DNA of 64,000 nucleotides, from positions 625,341-689,340 of the forward strand of contig NZ_CXWE01000004.1 of the NCBI RefSeq assembly GCF_001404515.1, read 5' to 3'. This document shows, piece after piece, positions 10,508 to 18,820 of the stretch; the first letter of the stretch is position 1, and the number at the start of each line of letters is the position of its first letter. Origin of the DNA: Roseibium album. GTDB lineage: Bacteria > Pseudomonadota > Alphaproteobacteria > Rhizobiales > Stappiaceae. A program made the translations under genes and the position numbers. Under the pieces are notes generated by a model. That model worked only from the letters and a program-made list of their open reading frames with translations, did not search any database and was not told the origin of the DNA.

Positions 10508-11724
10508 CCGCTCGCAAGCGAATGCTCATCTGTTGGGAAGTTGGCGCAAATTACGGTCACGCGGCAATGATTTCTCAATTGCTGCCCTGGATTCCGGAAG
10601 AAATAGACATTCTTGCTGCCGTTCGCGATCCGGTTTCGTTTCGAGCACAGATTTCCGACCCACGCATTCAGGTGTTGGCCGCCCCCTTTGCGCCGGACAT
10701 CAAGGTCACCAGAAAAGAAGCTGTTGGCCTGAATTACCCGGATGTCCTGCGATTTGTCGGCTGGAACGATATCAACGTCCTTTCGGCCTATCTGGAATGC
10801 TGGGAAGTCCTGCTTCGGGAGGTCAATGCCGACATTCTTCTTGCCCAGGCCGCACCGACCGCACTTCTTGCCGCACGTGCCCTCGACATTCCAAGGGTCG
10901 TGATCGGTGGTGGGTATGATCTGCCGCCAAGAGCCACACCAATGCCGGCCTTCATGCACTGGGAGCCGAGCGACCGGGAAGAGTTGCTGAGACGCGAGGC
11001 CGCTGTCTTGACCGTTGCAAACGCCGCTCTGAAGCAGCGGGGGTATTCCGGCCTTGCGACATTTCGCGACCTGCTGGACACGGACGGTTATGTGTTGGTC
11101 ACTGTTCCCGAGCTCGATCACTACGGTGATCGCGCCGCAATAGAACCGGACCACACCCCCTATCTGGGGCCTGTTGCCGGCCTTCCATTCGGCGAGGAGG
11201 TCGCCTGGCGACCGGATGCGGAGTACCGCATCTTTGCGTATCTCCGTCCGGGCAATCCGAGGTTCGAAACCGCAATCAAGGCACTTGCGTCCCTGCCGGC
11301 AAAGACGGATATCGTGCTGGCGGCACCGGGCGCTCCCGCCAACCTGCCGGACCGCCTCAAGAGCACATCGCTGCGCCTCTTTACAGGTCCTGTGAACGTG
11401 GAACCGTTACTGGCCAGCTGCAATCTTGGCATCAGCCATGCCTCTGCGAACATGGCGGCCAATTTCGCCATACACGGTGTGCCTCAGATCGGATTGCCGA
11501 ACCACACGGAACAGACGATGATGGCTCATGCGTTCTCACGAAGCCATCTGGGGTTGGGACTGGTAGGAAAAGCCTCTCCGGACCAGTTGATCGGCGCCAT
11601 TGATCTGGTGCGCTCGTCTGAGAAAGTTGCCAAGGCAGCTGAAGAGTTTTCTGTCAGGTGGACGGCCAATGATGCCATTCGCACTGGCCGGCACGCCGCT
11701 GAGCAGGTCACTTCTTTGCTTTAG
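10504..11724 (+). CDS. GT-B fold glycosyltransferase (UGT/MGT-like, GT1 family)
   Basis: A 406-residue protein with the architecture of nucleotide-sugar glycosyltransferases of the UGT/MGT type. The N-terminal half has the glycine/histidine loop WEVGANYGHAAMI (residues 11-23). The C-terminal half has the donor-binding stretch GPVNVEPLLASCNLGISHAS followed by GVPQIGLPNHTEQTMMAHAF, analogous to the family pattern with P-x(3)-D/E-Q. No membrane segment or signal peptide is present, so it should act in the cytoplasm. The ATGA overlap with the preceding TIGR03032-type gene shows translational coupling. The acceptor is unknown; the tyrosine-rich FG-GAP protein encoded 120 bp downstream is a candidate. 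Confidence 0.82.
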   Translation: MTARKRMLICWEVGANYGHAAMISQLLPWIPEEIDILAAVRDPVSFRAQISDPRIQVLAAPFAPDIKVTRKEAVGLNYPDVLRFVGWNDINVLSAYLECWEVLLREVNADILLAQAAPTALLAARALDIPRVVIGGGYDLPPRATPMPAFMHWEPSDREELLRREAAVLTVANAALKQRGYSGLATFRDLLDTDGYVLVTVPELDHYGDRAAIEPDHTPYLGPVAGLPFGEEVAWRPDAEYRIFAYLRPGNPRFETAIKALASLPAKTDIVLAAPGAPANLPDRLKSTSLRLFTGPVNVEPLLASCNLGISHASANMAANFAIHGVPQIGLPNHTEQTMMAHAFSRSHLGLGLVGKASPDQLIGAIDLVRSSEKVAKAAEEFSVRWTANDAIRTGRHAAEQVTSLL

Positions 11725-11844
11725 AAAACGGTCCATGTCAGTGCAGCCATAATCAGGTATTGGTGAAATTGACGATTAGTGCTAACGTAACGTCATTAAC
11801 TAAACACTTTTTCTTTCCCACGTTGGTTTTCAGGGGGAATTTCG

Positions 11845-13587
11845 ATGGCTCGGGGATTTCGCAAGTCTTTTGACTTCAACAACTTTGACGGATGCGGTTT
11901 CTTTTGGAAATGGTTCTACAGGCGCCTGGAACGTGATCTGACCGAAGCGGATGTCGAGCTCATCGCGCTTGGCGACATCAACGGCGACGGTCAAACCGAC
12001 TATTCCCTCTCCCTTTCAAAAAACATTGAATACACCTTCAAGGGGTTTTTTGGACATTCTTTCAGTTGGTCGCGGGAAATCGAAAAGAACCTGGTCGTGC
12101 TCAGCGGCGATGACGGTCCGAAGGTCAGAGACCTGGAGCGGACGACCGGTGTCAAAGGACCTGTGATTGAAACGCGTGCACTCGGCGATATCAACGGCGA
12201 CGGCTTCGACGATTTCGCCACGTTTGTAGGCGGTGGCGCATACTACGGTATTGGAGGACCGGATGCCGGTCCGGTCGGCTACTACGGCAAGCTCGTCGAT
12301 GACGTCTACATAACGTTTGGCGGATCGCGGCAACCGGCAACGAGCGTTGGCGACCTGGACGGAATTGACGGCAAGGTGCTGAACTTGAAGTCGCTCGGCG
12401 ACATCAACGGTGACGGCATCGATGACATGGCCGCCAGCGTGGGCAGTTACTACGGCCGTGGGGCGGAAGCAGGCTACTATGGCAAGGCGATCGACGACAC
12501 CTACGTCATTTTAGGTGGCAAATCCGGACTTGCGCCGATCAGTCTCGGCGCCCTCGGGTTCACAAGCAGTGTTCTCGACGTGAACGCGCTTGGTGACATC
12601 AACGGCGACGGCTTCGTGGATTTGGTTGCGACCGTCGGAAGCTATTACGGCTACTACGGCAGGGATCCGGACGAGATTTCCTACTACGGTCAGGTCACGG
12701 AAGATGTTTTCGTGCTTTTCGGCAGCGAAGACGGCTACCAGGAGAAACAGAGCCTGACCGGCCTCGTCGACATTAAGGCAAAGGTCGTTGGTGTCGACGC
12801 GATAGGGGACATCAACGGTGACGGGCTGTCGGATTTCGCTGCAGAACTTGGCGGCTACTATGGATACTACGGCTCTGGCATCAGGGACGTTTTCCTGTTT
12901 CTCGGCGGCGACGAAACCCCGGTCAGTCTCGGCAGTTTGGCTGGACGTGAGAAAACCGCAATTGATGTTTTCGACTTGGGAGACATCAATGGAGACGGTT
13001 TGACCGATATCGGCATCGGCACCGCAGGCTACTATGGCGGTTATTATGGAGGCTACTACGGCCAGGAAGTGGAAGATGTGCTCGTGCTTTTCGGAAATCC
13101 CGATGGCACGCGCGAAGTCGCCAACCTGAATGACTTTGTCGGAAGCAAGGAACCGCTCCACGGTGCGACTGCACTAGGCGACATCAACGGCGACGGGTTC
13201 GAGGATTTCACGGTTGCGTGCGGCGGCTATTACGGCCCAGGGATGCCCGGAGAAGCGATACTGGTCTTTGGCGGCCCCGACGTTGCCCTGCAAAGTCTGA
13301 ACTTGAAGGACTTCGGACTGACGGATGATGCCTTTGGCGACATCAAGGCCCTCGGCGACACAAATGGCGACGGGTTCGCCGACTTCTCGATCGCCGGATA
13401 CTACGGATACTATGGATCCGACGCATTGAAGGGGTCCAGCTACGTTGTCTATGGCGGCGAGAGTGCTTTGGGCATCGCGGATTTCGCGAAGAATGCCCGT
13501 CTCGGCAGCCTTGAGGTCTCCCACAGGGTGGTACTCGACACCTCCCCACTCGGTGAGACCTTCAACTTCACCGACGATCTCTTCTGA
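11845..13587 (+). CDS. FG-GAP/integrin-alpha-like repeat protein with Tyr-Tyr-Gly loops
   Basis: A 580-residue protein made of eight repeats of about 65 residues. Each starts with a calcium-binding loop of type LGDINGDGxxD (the eighth reads LGDTNGDG), and each of the later seven ends in a strand such as VYITFGG or VLVLFGN, as in integrin-alpha beta-propellers. Between loop and strand lies an unusual tyrosine-glycine insert with one to several YYG units, e.g. GYYGGYYGGYYG and SYYGYYG. No Sec signal peptide is present at the N-terminus (MARGFRKSFDFNNFDG), so export, if any, uses another route. The ATG at 11845 has a GGGGG-containing ribosome-binding site. It probably belongs functionally with the preceding TIGR03032 and glycosyltransferase genes. 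Role unknown; a calcium-dependent surface protein is plausible. Confidence 0.85.
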   Translation: MARGFRKSFDFNNFDGCGFFWKWFYRRLERDLTEADVELIALGDINGDGQTDYSLSLSKNIEYTFKGFFGHSFSWSREIEKNLVVLSGDDGPKVRDLERTTGVKGPVIETRALGDINGDGFDDFATFVGGGAYYGIGGPDAGPVGYYGKLVDDVYITFGGSRQPATSVGDLDGIDGKVLNLKSLGDINGDGIDDMAASVGSYYGRGAEAGYYGKAIDDTYVILGGKSGLAPISLGALGFTSSVLDVNALGDINGDGFVDLVATVGSYYGYYGRDPDEISYYGQVTEDVFVLFGSEDGYQEKQSLTGLVDIKAKVVGVDAIGDINGDGLSDFAAELGGYYGYYGSGIRDVFLFLGGDETPVSLGSLAGREKTAIDVFDLGDINGDGLTDIGIGTAGYYGGYYGGYYGQEVEDVLVLFGNPDGTREVANLNDFVGSKEPLHGATALGDINGDGFEDFTVACGGYYGPGMPGEAILVFGGPDVALQSLNLKDFGLTDDAFGDIKALGDTNGDGFADFSIAGYYGYYGSDALKGSSYVVYGGESALGIADFAKNARLGSLEVSHRVVLDTSPLGETFNFTDDLF

Positions 13588-13602
13588 GCCCAATGGGCTC
13601 AA
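13585..13602 (+). terminator. Possible weak terminator hairpin after the FG-GAP gene
   Basis: Overlapping the stop codon is the inverted repeat TGAGCCC-AAT-GGGCTCA. It can form a 7-bp GC-rich stem with a 3-base loop, but no run of T follows, so intrinsic termination is uncertain. Confidence 0.3.
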
Positions 13603-13810
13603 GGTCGATGCATTGAATGGCATCCGGTTCCGATGTTTCGGTGCCCCCCCGATCGGAAACCCGTTCTACGATCGGGCATGATTCCGATCTTATAAACCCG
13701 TCGAATTCGAGTTCGCGGGACAAAAACCAATGGATTGCAGTTCGCTGCGAGCGGCCTCTATCTTTTCCACCATCTGATCAGCAATTGCACTCTGCGTCCT
13801 GCTCGCCTAC

Positions 13811-15325
13811 ATGAACGCCCTGGAGGCGCTCTTGAATCCATTGAATACACTGACGGAAGAAACCCGGCTGACATTGGCCAACCTTGCAGATGCCGCAACG
13901 GGTCTGACGGTTCCAAGTCTGCGGCTGGGCGTGACGGGTCTTGCGAGATCCGGCAAGACCGTCTTCCTGACGGCCCTGGTGCACAATCTGGTTCATGGCG
14001 GCCGCCTGCCGCTGTTCAGCGCATCTGCCGGCCGGCGGATGACCTCGGCGCATTTGCAGCCCCAGCCTGACGACGCGGTGCCGCGCTTTGACTATGAAGC
14101 TCACGTGAGCGCCCTGGTGAAGGGACGCATCTGGCCCGATTCCACCCGGCAAGTGTCGGAACTCCGGCTGACGATCGACTATGAGAGCGCATCCTATTTT
14201 TACCGAAAACTCGGACCTGGCCGGCTTCATGTCGATCTGATCGACTATCCCGGCGAATGGCTGCTGGACCTCCCGTTGCTGGGCAAGGACTTCGCGACCT
14301 TTTCCGCCGAGGCTCTCGAGCGGGCCCGTGCTGAAAACCGGGCGCAGATCGCCGAGCCATTCCTGAAAGTTCTCGCTGAAACCGATCCGCAGTCTGACGA
14401 AAGCGAACCGGCAGCACAGGAGCTTGCGCTCCGCTTCAAGAACTATCTTGCAACCTGCCGCGCCGACGCTCATGCACTGTCGATGCTGCCACCGGGCAGG
14501 TTTCTGATGCCGGGTGATCTGGATGGCTCCCCGGCCCTGACCTTTGCGCCGCTGGACATTCCCGTCGATGCTGCTCCGGCCCGTTCCGGCACGTTGCGCG
14601 CAATGATGGAGCGCCGCTACGAGGCTTACAAGACACATGTCGTGCGGCCGTTTTTCCGCAATCACTTTGCAAGGCTCGACCGCCAGATCGTTCTTGTCGA
14701 TGTTCTGCACGCCCTGAATGCCGGACCTCATGCAATCGCGGATCTGGAAGTTGCCCTGAGTGAGGTTCTTGGCGCATTCCGTCCGGGAAAACGAAGCTGG
14801 CTGTCCTCAATTCTCAGCCGGCGGATCGACCGAATCCTGTTTGCGGCAACCAAGGCGGACCACCTGCACAGCGCGGATCATGACCGGTTGGAGGCCATCC
14901 TGAAGCGGCTTGTGACCCGGGCCGAGGAGCGGGCGCGGTTCAGGGGTGCGCAGGTCGATGTTCTTGCGATGGCCGCTGTTCGCGCGACCCGTGAGGCAAT
15001 GGTGAAGCACAGGGGCGAAGAACTTCCTGCAATTCTCGGAACACCGTTGCCGGGCGAGCAGCTGAATGGTGAACGCTATGACGGAAAAACCGAAATCGCC
15101 ATGTTTCCCGGGGACTTGCCTCTCAATCCTGAATCATTGTTTCGGCAAGCTGAATCGTTTTCTGAAGTAACCGGACCCAAGATCCGCCGGGGAAAATCCA
15201 GCCTCCAGTTCTTGCGTTTCCGCCCTCCTGAACTCGATACCACGGCTGAGGGCCTTACGCTGTCCCTGCCGCATATACGCCTCGACCGGGCGCTTGAATT
15301 TCTGATTGGAGACCGATTGGCATGA
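13811..15325 (+). CDS. ycjX: YcjX-family P-loop protein (DUF463)
   Basis: A 504-residue protein of the YcjX family, GTPase-like proteins often co-encoded with YcjF and linked in enterobacteria to stress responses. The Walker A motif GLARSGKT is at residues 43-50 and is followed by the family segment VFLTALVHNLVHGGRLPLF. Further landmarks are LHVDLIDYPGEWLLDLPLL, a G3-like DYPGEW, and ILFAATKADHL, which contains a TKAD nucleotide-specificity motif. The length is typical. Its stop overlaps the start of ycjF by 4 bp (ATGA). The cellular role in alphaproteobacteria is not well defined. Confidence 0.9.
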   Translation: MNALEALLNPLNTLTEETRLTLANLADAATGLTVPSLRLGVTGLARSGKTVFLTALVHNLVHGGRLPLFSASAGRRMTSAHLQPQPDDAVPRFDYEAHVSALVKGRIWPDSTRQVSELRLTIDYESASYFYRKLGPGRLHVDLIDYPGEWLLDLPLLGKDFATFSAEALERARAENRAQIAEPFLKVLAETDPQSDESEPAAQELALRFKNYLATCRADAHALSMLPPGRFLMPGDLDGSPALTFAPLDIPVDAAPARSGTLRAMMERRYEAYKTHVVRPFFRNHFARLDRQIVLVDVLHALNAGPHAIADLEVALSEVLGAFRPGKRSWLSSILSRRIDRILFAATKADHLHSADHDRLEAILKRLVTRAEERARFRGAQVDVLAMAAVRATREAMVKHRGEELPAILGTPLPGEQLNGERYDGKTEIAMFPGDLPLNPESLFRQAESFSEVTGPKIRRGKSSLQFLRFRPPELDTTAEGLTLSLPHIRLDRALEFLIGDRLA

Positions 15326-16380
15326 GCGGAAACAAGCCTTCCGAAGGCCGCAAGCCGGCCGCCTTTCGACTGGATGACACAAAGGTCCATCTGTCTGACG
15401 ACGACGTCCGGATGCCGGTCGCCGACGAGGCCATCGTCACCCAGGCGATTCTCGACGATGACGAGCCCAGGTTGCCGCGCAATGCCAGTACTCCGAAAAG
15501 CGGTTTCAGATTCGGCAAATGGCTGATGATCGGGCTGAGCGGACTGGTGTCGCTTGCTGTCGGTCTCGCCGTTGACAGCCTGATCCGGGATCTTTTTGCG
15601 CGCACCGACTGGCTCGGCTGGCTGGGCGTCGCGCTTGCAGCAATCGCAGCTCTCGGATTGTTGGGACTGGTGATACGGGAAGTCGGGGGCCTGATGCGCC
15701 TTGGCCGGATCGACCATCTGAGAGACCGGCTACAAGATGCAGCGGACGAAGACGACGCGAGAAAAGCGACAACCGGTCTGAAAGAACTTCTGGATCTTTA
15801 TCGCGATCGTCCGGAAACGGCCCAGGGCCGCAAGGCGCTTGCCGGACATATGAGAGAGGTCATAGACGGGCGCGATCTGGTCAAACTCGCCGAACGCGAC
15901 CTTTTGGCGCCACTTGACCAGGAAGCGCGCAAGATCGTCATGAACAGCGCCAAGCGCGTGTCTGTCGTCACCGCGGTCAGTCCCCGCGCCCTGGTCGACC
16001 TGCTCGTGGTCCTGTTTGAAAACCTGAGAATTATCCGTCGCCTGTCGACCCTCTATGGCGGACGTCCGGGAACTCTTGGGTTTTTGAGGCTCTCCAGGCA
16101 CGTTCTTGCGCATCTTGCGATCACCGGCGGTATGGCAGCCGGCGACAGTCTTGCATCGGAATTGCTTGGACACGGCCTTGCAGCGCGTCTGTCCGCCCGT
16201 CTTGGAGAGGGTGTGATCAACGGTCTCCTCACCGCCCGGATCGGTATCGCGGCAATTTCCGTCTGCCGGCCCTCCCCTTTCATCGAGAGCAGCGGACCCA
16301 ATGTGAAGGAATTCATGGGAGAGCTGATCGCGTCATCCGAAAAGGCCGAAAAGGCAGAGAAAAATCCGCGCGAAACGTAA
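15322..16380 (+). CDS. ycjF: YcjF-family inner-membrane protein (TIGR01620/DUF697)
   Basis: A 352-residue membrane protein. After a charged, acidic N-terminal region (about 1-70) two membrane helices follow (about 74-95 and 100-120), matching TIGR01620/YcjF. The C-terminal DUF697-like part carries GVINGLLTARIGIAAISVCRP, a family hallmark. It is translationally coupled to ycjX and the two products are expected to act together at the inner membrane. Function beyond that association is not known. Confidence 0.88.
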   Translation: MSGNKPSEGRKPAAFRLDDTKVHLSDDDVRMPVADEAIVTQAILDDDEPRLPRNASTPKSGFRFGKWLMIGLSGLVSLAVGLAVDSLIRDLFARTDWLGWLGVALAAIAALGLLGLVIREVGGLMRLGRIDHLRDRLQDAADEDDARKATTGLKELLDLYRDRPETAQGRKALAGHMREVIDGRDLVKLAERDLLAPLDQEARKIVMNSAKRVSVVTAVSPRALVDLLVVLFENLRIIRRLSTLYGGRPGTLGFLRLSRHVLAHLAITGGMAAGDSLASELLGHGLAARLSARLGEGVINGLLTARIGIAAISVCRPSPFIESSGPNVKEFMGELIASSEKAEKAEKNPRET

Positions 16381-16460
16381 CGACGCCCGGCAATCCGTCT
16401 CGCGGGACCAACGCCATTTCATGTCTCGACAGTCCCCCACCGTGCCGCTAGTTTCGGCCC

Positions 16461-17636
16461 ATGTTCATTAGCTTTTTCACAGAATTGAAATCCGCCGGCA
16501 TTCCGGTTTCCCTCCGGGAGTATCTGACGCTTATGGAAGCGCTGGAAAAGGATCTGGCAGAAAGAAGCGTCGAAGATTTCTACTATCTCGCACGGCTGTC
16601 GCTGGTGAAGGACGAGAGTAATCTCGACAAGTTCGATCGGGTCTTCGGTCATGTGTTCAAGGGCCTGGATCTCATGAGCGACGTCCCGGTGACCGACCTA
16701 CCGGAAGAATGGCTGCGCAAACTCGCCGAAAAGCATCTGAGCGATGAGGAAAAGGCGCAGATCGAAGCTCTCGGCGGCTTTGAAAAACTCATGGAAACGC
16801 TCCGCGAACGGCTGAAGGAACAGGAAAAGCGACATCAGGGCGGCAACAAGTGGATCGGTACGGCGGGAACCTCTCCCTTCGGTGCCTATGGCTACAATCC
16901 GGAAGGTGTTCGCATCGGCCAGAAGGAAAGCCGGCATCGTCGTGCGGTAAAGGTCTGGGACAAGCGCGATTTCAAGGACCTCGACGACACACAGTTGCTC
17001 GGCACCCGCAACATCCAGGTTGCACTCAAGCGGCTGCGGAATTTTGCGCGCACCGGGGCTGCAGAGGAATTCGACCTCGACAATACGATCCGTGCGACCG
17101 CGCACAGGGGCCTTCTCGACATCAAGATGCGCCCGGAGCGGCACAATGCCGTCAAGGTACTGCTTTTCTTCGACATTGGCGGGTCAATGGATGATCATAT
17201 CCGCGTTTGCGAGGAGCTGTTCTCGGCAGCCAGATCCGAATTCAAGGTGATGGAGCATTTCTACTTCCACAATTGCCTCTACGAATACGTCTGGAAGGAA
17301 AATCGCCGGCGTCACACCGAGCGCATCGAGACGATGGACGTGCTGCACAAGTACCCGGCCGACTACAAGATCATATTTGTCGGAGATGCCTCGATGAGCC
17401 CCTACGAGATTGCCTATGCCGGTGGCTCGGTAGAGCACTGGAACGAGGAAGCGGGCGCGGACTGGATGCAGCGTGTCACCAATCTCTACAAGAGTGCGGT
17501 ATGGCTCAATCCGGTCCGCCAGGAGCATTGGAATTACACGCACTCAATCCAGATGCTTAACGAGCTGATGGAAGGCCGCATGTTCCCCATGACAGTGGAG
17601 GGCCTGTCCGATGCCATGAAGGAACTGGCGCGCTAG
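16461..17636 (+). CDS. VWA domain-containing CoxE-like protein
   Basis: A 391-residue soluble protein. The N-terminus (FISFFTELKSAGIPVSLREYLTL) matches CoxE-like/DUF58-neighbour VWA proteins seen beside MoxR ATPases. The C-terminal third is a von Willebrand A domain, with a modified metal-ion site DIGGSM (Asp238, Ser242) in place of the usual DxSxS. A basic, lysine/arginine-rich linker (about 110-170) separates the parts. No MoxR-type AAA+ ATPase is adjacent, although these proteins usually work with one as metal-insertion or remodelling chaperones. The gene lies 80 bp after ycjF and 9 bp before the methyltransferase gene. Confidence 0.85.
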   Translation: MFISFFTELKSAGIPVSLREYLTLMEALEKDLAERSVEDFYYLARLSLVKDESNLDKFDRVFGHVFKGLDLMSDVPVTDLPEEWLRKLAEKHLSDEEKAQIEALGGFEKLMETLRERLKEQEKRHQGGNKWIGTAGTSPFGAYGYNPEGVRIGQKESRHRRAVKVWDKRDFKDLDDTQLLGTRNIQVALKRLRNFARTGAAEEFDLDNTIRATAHRGLLDIKMRPERHNAVKVLLFFDIGGSMDDHIRVCEELFSAARSEFKVMEHFYFHNCLYEYVWKENRRRHTERIETMDVLHKYPADYKIIFVGDASMSPYEIAYAGGSVEHWNEEAGADWMQRVTNLYKSAVWLNPVRQEHWNYTHSIQMLNELMEGRMFPMTVEGLSDAMKELAR

Positions 17637-17645
17637 AGCCCATAA

Positions 17646-18803
17646 ATGGAATACGGAACCGCAATGACCGGGAAAGCCACTCAAGATCCTTCCTCCAATG
17701 GCTGCATGGCACATGCCGACGAGCACGCGACCACCACAGGCATGACCGGACACGGGTTCTATGACGAAAACTCGCAGACGCAATGGAACGCCATTGCAGC
17801 GGTCCTGCCCACGCTGGACAAGGCTGTCGCGGCACTTCCGTTGCCGGACAACGGCGTCATAACGCTTGCGGATTATGGTTGCTCGGAAGGACGCAATTCC
17901 ATTGCGGCGATGGAACGCGCACTCAAGACCCTGCTGCCGCGCACGCCGCTGCCGGTGCAGACGGTTCACTCGGATCTTCCGACCAACGACTTTTCAACCC
18001 TGTTCCTGAACCTGCGCCCGAGCGGCCAGTCCGTTTTCGGGACCGACCGGATTTTTTCCTCCGCAGTCGGCGGCTCCATGTACGATCAGCTTCGCCCAGC
18101 CTGCAGTGTTCATCTCGCGACAACATTCAACGCCATCGGCTTCCTTTCCAGGCGCCCCGTCGACGAAATGCCAGGCTACATTTTCCCCAACGGTCCAAGC
18201 ACCGAGCGGAACAACGGGTATGTTTCACCGGAAGACAGACGTGCATTCGCGGACCAGGCCAAACAGGACGTGGAGGCCTTTCTGAAAGCGCGAGCCAGGG
18301 AACTGGTTCCCGGTGGAAAACTGCTGGTGCAGGTTTTCGGAGCGACCGATACAGCATGCACGAGTGACGGCATCTACGATCTTCTCAACGACGCGGTCGT
18401 TGCCTTTGTCGAAACCGGAGAAATCTCGAAAGAAACCTACGACCGATATTATCAACCGGTCTACATGCGCCATCTGGATGAGTTGACGGAGCCCGTGAGC
18501 GATCCGCGATTTGAGTCGTCCGGTCTTTTCACGATTGATGATGCCCGCGATTACGAAATCAGGGTTCCGTTCGTGGAGCGATACAAGGAAGATGGTGATA
18601 TCGAACGATTTGCAAGGGATTACGTCAATTTTTTCCGCGCATTTACCGAAGCGGTCCTGCTGCATGCGCTGCCCTCCGGGCCGGGTAACCAGGATCTGGT
18701 GGACCGGATTTACAAACGCGCGGTAGAAATCCTCAAGGCGGATCCCGCTCGATATCCATTCCGGTATGTGGCCGTGCAGATGGTTCTCACACGGCGCGGC
18801 TGA
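17646..18803 (+). CDS. SABATH-like SAM-dependent carboxyl methyltransferase
   Basis: A 385-residue methyltransferase resembling the SABATH family, best known from plants, where it methylates carboxyl groups of salicylate, jasmonate and similar acids. The SAM motif is ADYGCSEGRNS (75-85). The family markers TVHSDLPTNDF (107-117) and GSMYDQLRPACSVHLATTF, followed by FLSRRPVDE, parallel the plant NHSDLPxNDFN and PGSFYxRLFPxxSxHxxHSS segments. The C-terminal half is helical, as expected for the substrate cap. Start is either 17646 or the ATG at 17664; neither has a strong ribosome-binding site. It lies 9 bp after the VWA gene and converges with the GGDEF gene. The acceptor acid is unknown. Confidence 0.78.
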   Translation: MEYGTAMTGKATQDPSSNGCMAHADEHATTTGMTGHGFYDENSQTQWNAIAAVLPTLDKAVAALPLPDNGVITLADYGCSEGRNSIAAMERALKTLLPRTPLPVQTVHSDLPTNDFSTLFLNLRPSGQSVFGTDRIFSSAVGGSMYDQLRPACSVHLATTFNAIGFLSRRPVDEMPGYIFPNGPSTERNNGYVSPEDRRAFADQAKQDVEAFLKARARELVPGGKLLVQVFGATDTACTSDGIYDLLNDAVVAFVETGEISKETYDRYYQPVYMRHLDELTEPVSDPRFESSGLFTIDDARDYEIRVPFVERYKEDGDIERFARDYVNFFRAFTEAVLLHALPSGPGNQDLVDRIYKRAVEILKADPARYPFRYVAVQMVLTRRG

Positions 18804-18820
18804 CGGAAACCAGCCGGAAA

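Noticed and set aside
13778-14731. A 317-residue minus-strand frame opposite ycjX
   Set aside because: No recognisable motif, and ycjX on the other strand has a full set of family motifs.
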